Positions 40,998 through 50,454 of a stretch of 64,000 nucleotides of DNA are shown one piece after another. Under the pieces are notes generated by a model. That model searched no databases and was not told where the DNA came from. It saw nothing but the letters and a program-made list of their open reading frames with translations. Within the stretch, counting starts at the first letter, position 1. Each line of letters opens with the position of its first letter. Source of the DNA: Polyangium sp. 6x1 (GTDB lineage: Bacteria; Myxococcota_A; Polyangia; Polyangiales; Polyangiaceae); NCBI RefSeq assembly GCF_029946515.1, contig NZ_JARZHH010000049.1:1-64000 (forward strand). Direction: 5' to 3'. The translations under genes were made by a program, and so were the position numbers.

Positions 40998-42707
40998 ATG
41001 GTTCGACGACATACGGGACCCGCATGGGCAATGCGGGCGAAAAAGACCCTCCTGCCCGGCGCCACCCTCCTTGCGACCTTGCTCGTGCCGTTCGCGGCGA
41101 ACGCGCAGGACAAGACGTTTTACCTCGACCGGTTGCAGATCGGCGGCGCGCCTGCGGACGGCCTCTCGGTCTGGCGCCCCGAGATCGGGGAGACGCGCCT
41201 TTACGGCCAGTTCGGGCTCGGCTTCTCGCTGAACCCGCTGCGCGTCGACAACCACGTCGACAACATCGACAAGGCCCAGACGCTGAAAGGTCCGCCCGTC
41301 GCGAACCAGCTCGCGGCGTACATCACGGCCGGCGCCGAGATCCTCGAGCGCGGCGCCGTGCAGGTGACGCTCCCGCTCGCGCTCTACCAGAGCGGCAACC
41401 CCACGGGGAACGCGGCCGCCGGGCTCACCCAGAACGTCAACATGCAGGCCTTCGCGCCGATGGATCTCCGGCTCGACGGCCGCTTCATCGTGTTCCGCAC
41501 GGAGGACAAATCCTTCAAGCTCGGCCTGCGCGCGTCGGCGTTCTTGCCGACCGGCGACGAGTTCTCCTTCGGCGGTGACAAGGAAACGTGGGGCAGCTTC
41601 GGCCTCGCCACCGAGTACGACGCGAAGAAATTCTTCATCACGCTGAACGCGGGTTTCGCCATCCGGCCCACCGCGAAGCTGCACGAGCTCACGGTCGGTC
41701 GCGAGCTCACCTACGGGGCCGGCGGCTACGTGCCGCTCATGCAGGATCGCCTGCGCATCGGGGCCGAGATCTTCGGCTCGTTCGGCATGCTCCCCGAGAC
41801 GCTCGGCGAGCTCGACGCCGCGCCACTCGAGTGGTCCGTCTCGGGCCGCATGGCGCTCGACGCGAAGAAGGTTTCATGGGCGGGCCTTTCGGTGGGCTCG
41901 CGTCTGTCGGGCGGCTACGCGCCCGACCTGCGGATCGTCGCCGTCGTCGGCGGCGCCTTCCAGCTCAAGGACACCGAGGTCGGCGCTGGCTCCGCGCGTT
42001 ACCAGTTCCGCGACGACGTCGACACGGACAAGGACGGCTTCCCGGACCTCGTCGACATGTGCCCCGTCGACAAGGAAGACAAGGCGCCGCCGAACCCCGA
42101 CGACGGCTGCCCGACGATGTCCGATCGCGACCGTGACGGCATCCCCGACAACGTCGACAAGTGCCCGGACAACCCCGAGGACAAGGACGGCATCGACGAT
42201 CGCGACGGCTGCCCGGAGGACGACGCCGATCAGGACACGGTGCCCGACGCCGAGGACAAGTGCCCGAAGGAGCCGGGCATGCGCGGCGACGATCCCGAGA
42301 AGGAAGGGTGCCCGCAGTTCGTCCGTCGCATCAGCGGATCGAGCGAGATTCAGATCACGAAGCAGGTCGAGTTCGAGTTCGACAGCAACGTGATCTTGCC
42401 GAAGAGCTACCCAATCCTCGACGAGGTCGTGCGCCTGCTCAGGGCGAACCCCGAGATCAAGCTCGTCAGCGTCGAAGGGCACACCGACGACGTCGGCAAG
42501 CCCGAGTACAACGACAAGCTCTCGGCGGCCCGCGCGGCGGCCGTGCGCGACTACCTGATCAACAAGGGCGGCATCGCGGCGAACCGGCTCTCCTCGAAGG
42601 GCTTTGGCGCGCGCAAGCCGCTCGCGTCCAACACGACGAAGGAAGGGCAGGCGCGCAACCGTCGCGTCGAGTTCCACATCGTCACGCAGGCGATCGAGGG
42701 GCGGTGA
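40998..42707 (+). CDS. OmpA-family outer-membrane protein with thrombospondin type 3 repeats
   Basis: 569-residue protein. A signal peptide (cleavage near ANAQDK) precedes a long region likely to form an outer-membrane barrel (about residues 50-335). Asp-rich calcium-binding-type repeats follow at about 340-435 (DTDKDGFPDLVDMCP, DRDRDGIPDNVDKCP, DADQDTVPDAEDKCP). The C-terminal OmpA domain with GHTDDVGKPEYNDKLSAAR binds peptidoglycan. The architecture is widespread in Myxococcota. ATG 40998 is used; ATG 41031 gives a shorter signal. Its stop overlaps the GTG start of the next gene, so both are probably made together. Confidence 0.9.
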   Translation: MVRRHTGPAWAMRAKKTLLPGATLLATLLVPFAANAQDKTFYLDRLQIGGAPADGLSVWRPEIGETRLYGQFGLGFSLNPLRVDNHVDNIDKAQTLKGPPVANQLAAYITAGAEILERGAVQVTLPLALYQSGNPTGNAAAGLTQNVNMQAFAPMDLRLDGRFIVFRTEDKSFKLGLRASAFLPTGDEFSFGGDKETWGSFGLATEYDAKKFFITLNAGFAIRPTAKLHELTVGRELTYGAGGYVPLMQDRLRIGAEIFGSFGMLPETLGELDAAPLEWSVSGRMALDAKKVSWAGLSVGSRLSGGYAPDLRIVAVVGGAFQLKDTEVGAGSARYQFRDDVDTDKDGFPDLVDMCPVDKEDKAPPNPDDGCPTMSDRDRDGIPDNVDKCPDNPEDKDGIDDRDGCPEDDADQDTVPDAEDKCPKEPGMRGDDPEKEGCPQFVRRISGSSEIQITKQVEFEFDSNVILPKSYPILDEVVRLLRANPEIKLVSVEGHTDDVGKPEYNDKLSAARAAAVRDYLINKGGIAANRLSSKGFGARKPLASNTTKEGQARNRRVEFHIVTQAIEGR

Positions 42708-44563
42708 GCCTCTCCCGGGGCGAGCGCGGAAGGCCCTTGGGGCGCGCGCTCGTCCTCGGGGTCGTCCTCGCGGCCGCGGGGCAGGGGAGCCCGGAGATCC
42801 TGCCCGCCGCGCAGGCCGACGAGCGGATCGTGCTCGGCGTCGATCGCGACGACGACGACGTCGATGGTCGTCCCGACGCGGAGCAGGACGTCGTCGCGCC
42901 GTCCACGGACCTCTTCGAGATCGCGCTCCCGAAGGGCAAGGATCGAACGATCGAGGTCCGCGGCGGCGTGGCGCGCCTGCTCGTGGATGGGCGGCCGTTC
43001 GCGGGGAGCGTCGTCCCCGCGGGCGCGAAGCGAATCGCGCTGCAGGCCGTGCGGCCGGGGCGTGGCGAGCTCCAGGCGTTCGGACGAACGCGGACGATCG
43101 CGGCGATCGACGTGCGGCCCATCGACGGGCAAGGGCGGCTCGTGGATCCGGCGCGCTCGCACGCCTCGCTCGAGCGCACGCCGCCCGAGCGGCTGCCCGC
43201 GGATCCGTACGCGAACACCACGAACCCCGACGCGGTGCGGTTCGTCGTCGTGGCCACGCCGGACGATCTGCCGCCGGTCGTGCGCGTGACGGGCCGCGCG
43301 CCGTCGGGTGTGATCGTCGATCGGCTCGAGCCCCTGGTGCTCGGCGCGGTGACGTGTCCCGACGGCGTGAGCGCGCCCCTGGTCTGCGCATCGACCACGC
43401 CGATCCGCGTGGTGCCTGACGAGATCGATCGGAACCACCCGACGGTGCGGGATCGATCGGTGCGCGCGGAGCTCGGCGGCGCGGTGGAGGTCGGGCTGAT
43501 CAGTGAGCCGCGCAAGCTCGGCGGATTGCGCATCGCGGGGCCGCGCGCCTCGCCGCTCGGGCCGCTCGTGCGTTATCGCGGCGTGCTGCGCGTGTTCTTG
43601 GTGCGCCCGCGGCCGGGCGGTCCGCCGCCCGTGGGTGGGGACGACGCGGGCGCGATGGTGCTCTCACGCGCGGACGTGGCGCAGGCGAGCACGCTCTGGG
43701 GCGCGTGCGGCGTGAGCTTCGGGCCGCCCGCGGAGACGGAGATCACGATCGTGGATCCGCCGCGCCCGCACCTCGTGGCGCTCGGCTGTGATCACGGCTT
43801 GCCGGCGGCGGGCGGAGGCAAGGTGCGCGTGCGCGTGGACGGGCGCGAGGTCGCGGTGACGCTCGAGAAGGGCACGACGCCCTCGGGCGCGGCGCGCGTG
43901 CTCGCGACGGCCATCGCCGCGGCGGGCTTCGTGGCTCGCGTGTCGGACAACGCGACGATCGCTGCGGGCGCGCGCGGCAGCTCCGACGTGCTCGTGCGGC
44001 GCAAGAGCGGTGAACCGGCGCTCGTCGAGCCGCCGGCGTCGGGGCCGGTGAGCACGGACGCGGGGCTCACGGCGTGCATCGGGCGCGTCGAGCTCGAGGA
44101 CGGGCTGCAACACTTCAACGACATCGATGCGATCGCGGGCACGGTCGAGGAGCGCGCGCTCATCAAGGCCCTCGACGACGGCGAGCCGTCGACCATCGAG
44201 GTGATCGTGGTGCCGAGCTTCGCGGGCAGCGGCCGCATCGGCGAGAGCTTCATCGGCGCCGATGGTGGCGCGGTGCGCAACGTGCTCATCACGGACCGCG
44301 CGGCGCTCCGGGCCGATCGCGCGAGCTTCGCCCTCGCGCACGAGCTCGGTCACGTCTTGCTCGACGATCCTGGACATCCCGACGATTTCGGGCGCGACAC
44401 GCCCACGCGGCTCATGGACGCCGACGCCGCGAACGGGACGGCGTTCGGGCCGCGGCGCCTGCTCGTCGACGAGTGCGCGCGCGCGATGCGGCAGAGCGGC
44501 CCGACGGCGGCCGTCCCTCTCTTGCGCCCGTGGCCGCTCACTCCGCTCGGCAAGGAGCGGTAG
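42704..44563 (+). CDS. Exported zinc-metallopeptidase-like protein
   Basis: 619-residue protein starting at a GTG that overlaps the OmpA stop (GTGA). A signal-like N-terminus (ALVLGVVLAAAGQGSPEILP) precedes a short Asp-rich DRDDDDVDGRPDAEQD segment echoing the repeats of the OmpA neighbour. The C-terminal part has HELGHVLLDDPGH, an HExxH zinc-peptidase motif with a third His eight residues on (first His about residue 546) and conserved surroundings (FALAHELGH, RLMDAD). The middle 400 residues are unfamiliar beta-rich sequence. It may process or modify the cell surface together with OmpA. Peptidase activity is inferred from the motif. Confidence 0.7.
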   Translation: MSLSRGERGRPLGRALVLGVVLAAAGQGSPEILPAAQADERIVLGVDRDDDDVDGRPDAEQDVVAPSTDLFEIALPKGKDRTIEVRGGVARLLVDGRPFAGSVVPAGAKRIALQAVRPGRGELQAFGRTRTIAAIDVRPIDGQGRLVDPARSHASLERTPPERLPADPYANTTNPDAVRFVVVATPDDLPPVVRVTGRAPSGVIVDRLEPLVLGAVTCPDGVSAPLVCASTTPIRVVPDEIDRNHPTVRDRSVRAELGGAVEVGLISEPRKLGGLRIAGPRASPLGPLVRYRGVLRVFLVRPRPGGPPPVGGDDAGAMVLSRADVAQASTLWGACGVSFGPPAETEITIVDPPRPHLVALGCDHGLPAAGGGKVRVRVDGREVAVTLEKGTTPSGAARVLATAIAAAGFVARVSDNATIAAGARGSSDVLVRRKSGEPALVEPPASGPVSTDAGLTACIGRVELEDGLQHFNDIDAIAGTVEERALIKALDDGEPSTIEVIVVPSFAGSGRIGESFIGADGGAVRNVLITDRAALRADRASFALAHELGHVLLDDPGHPDDFGRDTPTRLMDADAANGTAFGPRRLLVDECARAMRQSGPTAAVPLLRPWPLTPLGKER

Positions 44564-44646
44564 CGAGCCGGCTCGTTCCGAGCGAGGGGCCGCGAGAGAT
44601 TCGGCGGGTCAACGTGCTTCGACCCGTGCTAGACGATGTCCCTCGC

Positions 44647-47097
44647 ATGTCGGTCAGCCAGTCGAGGGCCCTCGCCGGGGGGATCGCGCTTTATCTTGCC
44701 GCGTTCGTGGTGCTCTCGATCGCGCTCGTGCGGCTGTTCTCCGCCTTGCTCGGGACGCACTTCGAGCTCGTGTGGATCGCGCTCGTGCCGCTCGGGCTCG
44801 GCCTCGGCGCGTGGTTCGGCTCGGCTGTGCGTGGCATCGGCAAGCCGCCGCGCAGCGCCGCGCCGGTCGCCCATTTCGCCGCGCTCTCCGCGGGCGCGAT
44901 GGCCGTCTCGGTCGTGGTCGGGGTGCGCGCTCGCTCGGTCGACACCTTCGATCGCGCGGCGCTCGGCCAGCTCGCGATCTTCCTCGGCACCTCGCTCCTG
45001 CCCTTCCTGCTCGCGGGGGTGACGCTCGCGGGCGCGCTCGGCGTGGCGCGTCGGCGCGTGTCCGACGTCGGCAAGAGCGGCCTGCTCGGCGCGGCGTGTG
45101 GCGTCGTCGTGGCGGCGTTCGTCCTGCGCTTCGGGCCTGCGCGCGTGGGGCTCGGCGCGGCCATCGCGGCGAGCCTCGCGGCGGCGCTGTTCGCGGTCGC
45201 CGCGCGGCGGGAGGTCGTCGAGGGCGAAGGCGAGGCGGCGCCCGGGGAAGCGGAGGCGCCGCGGGTCCACGTCGGGGTCGTCACGACGTTCGTGCTCGGC
45301 TGCTCGGTGCTCCTCGCGGGCGAGATTGGCGCGCCGTACCTCAAGCTCGCGGCCATCCGGTGGATCCAGCTCGACCGCGTCTCCTTCCAGCGCTGGACGA
45401 ATCGCGGCCTGCTGACCGTGGACAAACCCTCGGCGGGCGCCGCGTGGTTGCGCGCGGACGGCACGATGGGCACGCCGATCTACGACGGGAAGCAGGCGCC
45501 GCCGGCCTCGCCGGACGAGCTCGGCTACGTCCTGCACAAGGACCAGGGGCCCGTGCTCGTCGTGGGATCGGCTGGCGGGCGCGGGCTCCGGACCGCGCTC
45601 CGGCAGAACCAGAAAGAGATTTACGCGGTCGAGCCGGACCCGACCATCGTGCACGAGGTCATGCGCGGCGAGTCGCGCGCGTGGAGCGGAGAGCTCTACG
45701 ACAAACCCGAGGTCCGGCTCACGGTCGAGGGCCCGCGCGCGTACGTGAAGCGCCCGCCCGTGCTTTATCGCAGCATCGTCGTCGGGTACGTCGACGCCTT
45801 CGCGCCTTCGCCGGTGGGCGCCGTCGCGGCCACGCCGAGCCCGCTCTTCACGACGCAGGCCGTGCGGGATCTGCTGCTCGCGGTCGTACCCGAGGGCACC
45901 GTGACGTTGTCGCGGCCCGAGACGGAGGCGGATCGGCTCGTCGCGCTCGCGACGCGCGCGCTGCGCGAGGCGGGGGCCGAGGCGCCCGCGACGCACCTCT
46001 TCGGCTGCACGAAGGACAAGATCACCTCGCTGCTCCTCAAGCGCACGCCGCTCCGCGCCGAGGAGATCACGAACCTCCGATCGCATTGCCGGCGGCACAA
46101 GTACGGCGAGCTGCTCATGGCGGAGGCGCCGCGCGGAAACCTCCGTCGTGTGCTCGTCGAGGGCGCCGATCCGGCCGAGCTCTCGGCGCGGCAAGGCACG
46201 GATCTCCGGCCGCCGACGGACGATCGGCCCTTCTGGTTCTCCACGGTCGCGCCGGGCGACCTGAAGAAGACGCTGCTCGACGTGCGCGGGCTGAAGGAGA
46301 ACCAGCGGGGGCTCTTGACGATCGCCGCGGGCCTCGTCGTGACCGCGCTCGCGGCGTTCGTCGCGCTGCTCGGCCCGCTCGTGGCGGCGCGGCGGACGCT
46401 CGAGGGGGCGACGCGTGGATCGATCCTGCGCGCGGCGCTCGCGCTCGGTTTTTCTGCGGCGGGCGTCTCGCTCATCGGCGGCGCGCTTTTGCCACGGCTC
46501 GGCGTGGTCGTGGGCCGGGCGGATCTCGTGGCGCTCGTGCTGCCGCTCGTCTTTTTGCTCGCGCTCGGCTTGGGCTTCGGGCTCGGGCATCGGCCGCGGG
46601 ACGTGGGCGCGCGCGGCGCGGCGCAGGGCTTTTCGCTCGCCCTCGTGTTCGTCCTCGCGCCCCTCGCGATGGGGCTCGACCCGGCGCTCGGGTGGGCCCT
46701 CGGGCTCACGCTGCCGGCGCGGCTCGGCGTCGTGGCCTTGATCCTCGGCGGGATCGGCGTGGGCCTCGGCGCGCTCCTCGCGCTCTGCGTGCGGATCGCT
46801 TCGTCGATCGCCGATCGCGCGCTCCCGCTTTCGATGGCCGTCGCGGGATCCTTCGCCGCGCTCGCGCTCTTCGGAGGGGCCTTGCTCGCGCTCCGTCTCG
46901 GCTACAGCGCAGCCGTGCTCTGCGGCGGGCTCTCCGTGCTCCTCGCGGCCGTGCTCGTCCCTGCGGCGCGGCGTCCGACGCGGCTCGCGGAGCCTCGCCC
47001 GGAGCCGCTCCCCGGCGATCGCGTCACGCCCATCAGTGAACGCCCGACCGTGCCCGAGATCGATCTGCCCGGGGGCGCCTCGGCCCATTCCAGCTAG
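44647..47097 (+). CDS. Polytopic membrane protein with spermidine-synthase-like domain
   Basis: 816 residues. About six hydrophobic helices at the N-terminus (to about residue 235) are followed by a soluble Rossmann-like region (about 250-540) resembling spermine/spermidine synthases (VLVVGSAGGRGLRTALRQNQ, IYAVEPDPTIV, SPLFTTQAVRDLLLAVVPEG). At least six more helices follow. The nucleotide-binding loop reads VGSAGGRG rather than the usual GGGDG, and the catalytic acidic residues of polyamine synthases are not obvious, so it may not make polyamines. Such fused proteins are common and uncharacterised in Myxococcota. ATG 44647 is chosen; the upstream frame is open but lacks conserved sequence. 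Confidence 0.7.
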   Translation: MSVSQSRALAGGIALYLAAFVVLSIALVRLFSALLGTHFELVWIALVPLGLGLGAWFGSAVRGIGKPPRSAAPVAHFAALSAGAMAVSVVVGVRARSVDTFDRAALGQLAIFLGTSLLPFLLAGVTLAGALGVARRRVSDVGKSGLLGAACGVVVAAFVLRFGPARVGLGAAIAASLAAALFAVAARREVVEGEGEAAPGEAEAPRVHVGVVTTFVLGCSVLLAGEIGAPYLKLAAIRWIQLDRVSFQRWTNRGLLTVDKPSAGAAWLRADGTMGTPIYDGKQAPPASPDELGYVLHKDQGPVLVVGSAGGRGLRTALRQNQKEIYAVEPDPTIVHEVMRGESRAWSGELYDKPEVRLTVEGPRAYVKRPPVLYRSIVVGYVDAFAPSPVGAVAATPSPLFTTQAVRDLLLAVVPEGTVTLSRPETEADRLVALATRALREAGAEAPATHLFGCTKDKITSLLLKRTPLRAEEITNLRSHCRRHKYGELLMAEAPRGNLRRVLVEGADPAELSARQGTDLRPPTDDRPFWFSTVAPGDLKKTLLDVRGLKENQRGLLTIAAGLVVTALAAFVALLGPLVAARRTLEGATRGSILRAALALGFSAAGVSLIGGALLPRLGVVVGRADLVALVLPLVFLLALGLGFGLGHRPRDVGARGAAQGFSLALVFVLAPLAMGLDPALGWALGLTLPARLGVVALILGGIGVGLGALLALCVRIASSIADRALPLSMAVAGSFAALALFGGALLALRLGYSAAVLCGGLSVLLAAVLVPAARRPTRLAEPRPEPLPGDRVTPISERPTVPEIDLPGGASAHSS

Positions 47098-47122
47098 CGA
47101 TTTCGTCTCCCCGAAAACCGAC

Positions 47123-47161
47123 ATCCCCACAGGGGATTGCTTTCCGGACGTGGGGATTTTT
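47123..47161 (+). terminator. Hairpin plus T-run after the membrane protein gene
   Basis: ATCCCCAC (47123-47130) pairs with GTGGGGAT (47150-47157) over a 19-nt loop and runs directly into TTTT. It lies 26 nt after the stop at 47097. Confidence 0.6.
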
Positions 47162-47227
47162 GGCGGGCGCGCGGTAGGATCCGGCAGGAGAGCAGGCAGC
47201 GGCTCGGGGGGGACGCTGCTGCTCTCG

Positions 47228-47266
47228 CGAGCGAGGGGCGCACCGATCGTGCCTCTCGCTCGTTTT
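47228..47266 (+). terminator. Second hairpin plus T-run
   Basis: CGAGCGAGGGGCG (from 47228) pairs with a complementary arm ending CTCTCGCTCG (to 47262), about 14 pairs including G-U, followed by TTTT. With the hairpin at 47123 it forms a tandem terminator in a 298-nt gap that has no other feature. Confidence 0.55.
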
Positions 47267-47395
47267 GCGTTTGTCAGGACACTCGTTTCCAGGGACCCCG
47301 GTGCCGACCTCGTCGAAATCACACGTCCCGCTTGCACTTCCCGCGGCGTGATCTCGGCGGATGTGGATGCCGCGGCGCGACAAATAACGCCCCGG

Positions 47396-47761
47396 ATGGC
47401 CGAAACGAATTCCTCCGCTATCCTGGACCGCATCCTCATGTCCAGCGCGATCCCCAAACCCGGGCGAGACACCCTCAAGCAGTCGCTCGTCGAGCTTCTC
47501 CCGGTCGCCGACGCCCTCGACGCATCGGATCTGCGGGACGCGGCCGAAGCGTGCATCGTGCTGCTCGACGCCCCGATGCGCGTCGATCAGAAGAGCCTCG
47601 CGCCTTTGCTGAAGCTCACGCACGAGCGCGCGGCCGAGGTCTTTCGCCGCGGCGCGCGGGACGCCGACGGCCCCCTGCGCGCCCGCCTCGAAGCCTGCCG
47701 CAAGCGCGCCGAGGCGCAGGCCAAGCAAATGCAGCAGTTCCTCCCCACTTTATTTTCCTGA
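47396..47761 (+). CDS. Small helical protein of unknown function
   Basis: 121 residues from ATG 47396; the frame is open further upstream, but those codons overlap the tandem terminators and look non-coding. The product is almost all alpha-helical and highly charged (DRILMSSAIPKPGRDTLKQS, LKLTHERAAEVFRRGARDAD, CRKRAEAQAKQMQQF). It has no signal or membrane segment. No family is recognised. It lies 51 nt upstream of the GH5-like lipoprotein gene on the same strand and could be co-transcribed. It could also be spurious, as its only support is codon bias and length. Confidence 0.45.
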   Translation: MAETNSSAILDRILMSSAIPKPGRDTLKQSLVELLPVADALDASDLRDAAEACIVLLDAPMRVDQKSLAPLLKLTHERAAEVFRRGARDADGPLRARLEACRKRAEAQAKQMQQFLPTLFS

Positions 47762-47812
47762 TTTCGGGTGGTGGGCGCCTCGTTTCGGGTGCGGGGCCTC
47801 TTCTGTCCCGCG

Positions 47813-49219
47813 ATGCGTTTTTTTCTAGCCTTCTTTTTCATCGTCGCCGCATGTGATGCGCCGTCACGTCCCGACGCCGCTCTCCCCGCGCCGCTCACGA
47901 AACCAACGCCAGCTCCGGATTCGCCGGCACCTTCGAATGTGCACGCGAATCTGCCTTTGCCTCCGGCGCCGCGTCCGCCTCCGGCCTGCGCCGAGACACG
48001 CGAAGGGAGCGGGGCCTGGCCGCGGCCGGACGGGTTCGCGCGGGTCGTCCCTGCCAAACCCGGAACGATCGGGCACCTCGAGCAGGACTTCGACGGACGC
48101 CCCGTGCGGCTGCGGTTCGTCGGGACGCACCTTTTTGATCTGCTCGACAAACTCGTCTACGAGGGCGGGCCGACCGAGCTCGCTCGCCGCCGCGTCGCCT
48201 GCGCCGCGCTCGACGCGATGGCCCGCAGCGGCGCGCCCGTCGTGCGCCTGTGGGGTTCGCTGAAGCAAACGGGCTCGCCGACCGAGATCAAACACGCCGC
48301 CGACGTGCTCGCGCTCCTGCTCGACGAGAACGCGCGCCGCGAGCGGCCTTTGCGCTTCATCGTGACGCTGCAGAACCACCAGGCCGGCTACGGCGCGCCG
48401 GACAGCGCGCGCTCGCTCGACGAGCAGGACCCCAAGAGCCCCTTCTTCGCCCGACGTTTTTATCTCGAAGGCGGCTGGAGGGAACGAGGCGCCGGGTCCC
48501 TCGCCGATCGCATCGAGGCCTTCGCGGCGCGGCGCGAAATCGCGGAGGACCGCGCGATCCTGGCCTTCGAGCTCGTCAACGAGCTCGACACGTTCCGGAA
48601 CGTCGCCCGCGGCACCTGGGAGGGCCCCGAGGCCGGCGCCTGGGTGCGCGAATTCGTCCATCCCGCGCTTCGCCTGCTCGGCGAGCGTTTGCCGCACCCG
48701 ATCCTGCTCGGCGATCTGCGCGGGCACGAGGCGGCCTACGTGTCCTTCCAGCGCGCGTGGGTCGAGGCGCTCCCCGCCTCCCTCCGGGCGCGGCTCGTCT
48801 GGACGGCGCACGTCTACACGGACGTGGCGCCCCAGGCCCAGGACCCCGGGTTCGCCCGCGCGACGTGGAAGCTCGACCGTGACCTCACGATCGCCCGGAG
48901 CCTGGGTTTGCCCTTCCTGCTCGGCGAGCTCGGCCAGCACGTGCCGAAGAGCGCGCCGCGCTTCTGCCGGGGCGGCGCGAAACACGACCTCGGTCAGCTC
49001 TTCGAGGTGGTGCTCGGCCCGGCCGAACCGCGCGGCGAACGCCGCCCGATCGAGGCCGCGATCCTCTGGGGCGAGGGGCTCTGCGATCTCGACCTGGGCG
49101 CCGGCCGGCGTATCTCGATCGGCGCGGGCGGCGACTCGGCCGACATCGGCCCGGACGAACCCTCGGCGCGCGAGCGGATCCGCGAAATCCGGCAGGATCC
49201 TCGATTTCGCGTGGAATGA
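47813..49219 (+). CDS. Glycoside hydrolase family 5-like lipoprotein
   Basis: 468 residues. A short signal (MRFFLAFFFIVAACD) ends in a lipobox with Cys about residue 15, followed by a Pro/Ala-rich spacer to about 65. The body has the (beta/alpha)8 features of clan A glycosidases: RFVGTHLFDLL, then PVVRLWGS, FELVNELD (acid/base Glu after Asn) and LLGELGQH (candidate nucleophile Glu). HVYT precedes the last segment as expected. It probably cleaves beta-mannan or beta-glucan outside the cell, fitting a predatory or saprophytic lifestyle. Substrate is not determinable. The upstream ATG-like extension to 47768 adds no plausible signal. Its stop abuts the stop of the next, convergent gene with no gap. 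Confidence 0.75.
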   Translation: MRFFLAFFFIVAACDAPSRPDAALPAPLTKPTPAPDSPAPSNVHANLPLPPAPRPPPACAETREGSGAWPRPDGFARVVPAKPGTIGHLEQDFDGRPVRLRFVGTHLFDLLDKLVYEGGPTELARRRVACAALDAMARSGAPVVRLWGSLKQTGSPTEIKHAADVLALLLDENARRERPLRFIVTLQNHQAGYGAPDSARSLDEQDPKSPFFARRFYLEGGWRERGAGSLADRIEAFAARREIAEDRAILAFELVNELDTFRNVARGTWEGPEAGAWVREFVHPALRLLGERLPHPILLGDLRGHEAAYVSFQRAWVEALPASLRARLVWTAHVYTDVAPQAQDPGFARATWKLDRDLTIARSLGLPFLLGELGQHVPKSAPRFCRGGAKHDLGQLFEVVLGPAEPRGERRPIEAAILWGEGLCDLDLGAGRRISIGAGGDSADIGPDEPSARERIREIRQDPRFRVE

Positions 49220-50260
49220 CTAACGGCAGCAATACTTGACGGCGCCTTCCATCAGGACTGCGCCGCTCGGGGCGCCGCCCTCGGCCGTGCAGGTGACTGG
49301 AAGGACGCTGGCTTCGAGGGCCTGGATCGAAAAGGTGCCAGAATCGGCGAGCGCGGAGACGTTGGCGCAGGCGCTCCCCGTGACGTCGATCGGCGGATCC
49401 GCGTCCGCCCCCGACCCGGCCTCCTGGCAGCCGTCGGCATCGAAGATTCGATACGTCCCGCCCTCGCAGACGCCGACGTCTTGTTTGCACGTGCAAGCAC
49501 CGCAATTGCGCGCGTCTTGCCCGCTCGTATACGCGGTGATCGTCTCTCCGTCCCATCCGCTCGGGCACACGCCGCCGCCGCTGCTCCGCACGCAGATCCG
49601 CGCTCCGTCGTCGAGCGGAGGCGCGCAGGAGGAGCCCTCCGCACAGCCCGCCCCCGCGGCGAGCTCGCAGGCCGACACGATCTGCTGAAAGAGCCCCGGA
49701 TCCGTGAGCTCACCTCCGCTCGCCGGGCACGTACCATTCGACAGGAGGTCGCCGGGGTTGATGATGCGACAGCTCGCGGCGCCCGGGTTCAACTGGAAAA
49801 TGAAGGGCTTCTCGCATCCCCCGACGGTCGCGATCGTCGTGTTGACCGCATCTCCCGAGCAATTCTTGGAGGCCCAGCACCGGAATTTCGGCGGGCTGCA
49901 AGCCGCGCCCTCGACGTCGCCGCACGTGCAAGGCGTGCAGGCCGCGGGCACGGGGGACATGTAATGGGCGGATCCCGTGAAGCCCGCGGGGCACGAGGGC
50001 CCGGACATGCCGTCCCAGGGCGAGCGCCGGACCCAGAACGGGCCTTCCCAGCCGGGAGGTGCGTTCGGGACGCAGAGGTCCGCACCGCAATCGGGATCGG
50101 CGCAATCGACGAGGCCGTCGCCGTCGTCGTCCACGCCATCGCCGCAAACCTCGTCTCCGGAGGCGAGGACGAGCTCCGGCTCGAGGCTGCCAACGATCTG
50201 GCACCCGCCCAAAAACGCGAAGAGCCCCACGAAAATCCCGATCCGCCGTTTGTAAGCCAT
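49220..50260 (-). CDS. Cys-rich surface lipoprotein
   Basis: 346-residue exported protein from ATG 50260. The signal ends in the lipobox LGGCQ (Cys about residue 20). An EVCGDGVDDDGDGLVDCADP segment, a calcium-binding-like repeat common in myxobacterial surface proteins, lies next to the signal. Then come about 20 further cysteines in a disulfide-rich body (PCTCGDVEGAACSPP, GACTCKQDVGVCEG). No enzyme motif is present. An N-terminal extension to 50299 was rejected because it places sequence before the signal. It is convergent with the GH5-like gene (stops adjacent) and divergent from the ethanolamine ammonia-lyase gene. Probable adhesion or structural surface role. Confidence 0.75.
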   Translation of the reverse strand: MAYKRRIGIFVGLFAFLGGCQIVGSLEPELVLASGDEVCGDGVDDDGDGLVDCADPDCGADLCVPNAPPGWEGPFWVRRSPWDGMSGPSCPAGFTGSAHYMSPVPAACTPCTCGDVEGAACSPPKFRCWASKNCSGDAVNTTIATVGGCEKPFIFQLNPGAASCRIINPGDLLSNGTCPASGGELTDPGLFQQIVSACELAAGAGCAEGSSCAPPLDDGARICVRSSGGGVCPSGWDGETITAYTSGQDARNCGACTCKQDVGVCEGGTYRIFDADGCQEAGSGADADPPIDVTGSACANVSALADSGTFSIQALEASVLPVTCTAEGGAPSGAVLMEGAVKYCCR

Positions 50261-50454
50261 GTCGTTGCCTCGTTCGGGCGAGCACCATACCCGATCCACG
50301 AGGAGGGCGTTGCCAGAGCGAGGACGCTCGGCCTACAATTGATGCGGGGGGCCTTTATTCGAAAGGTCCCTTCCGCGGGTGGTTGGCGGATTCCATAGGC
50401 TCGCCGCGACGCGGGTGACGCAGTCTTTGGATGGTTGCTTGGGAGCACGATCGC

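Noticed and set aside
47036-47395. Upstream extension of the small helical protein gene
   Set aside because: It runs through the end of the previous gene and two terminator hairpins and has non-coding composition.
44629-47556. Minus-strand frame of 975 codons opposite the membrane protein
   Set aside because: Arg/Glu-rich shadow of a conserved plus-strand gene; no domain or rbs.
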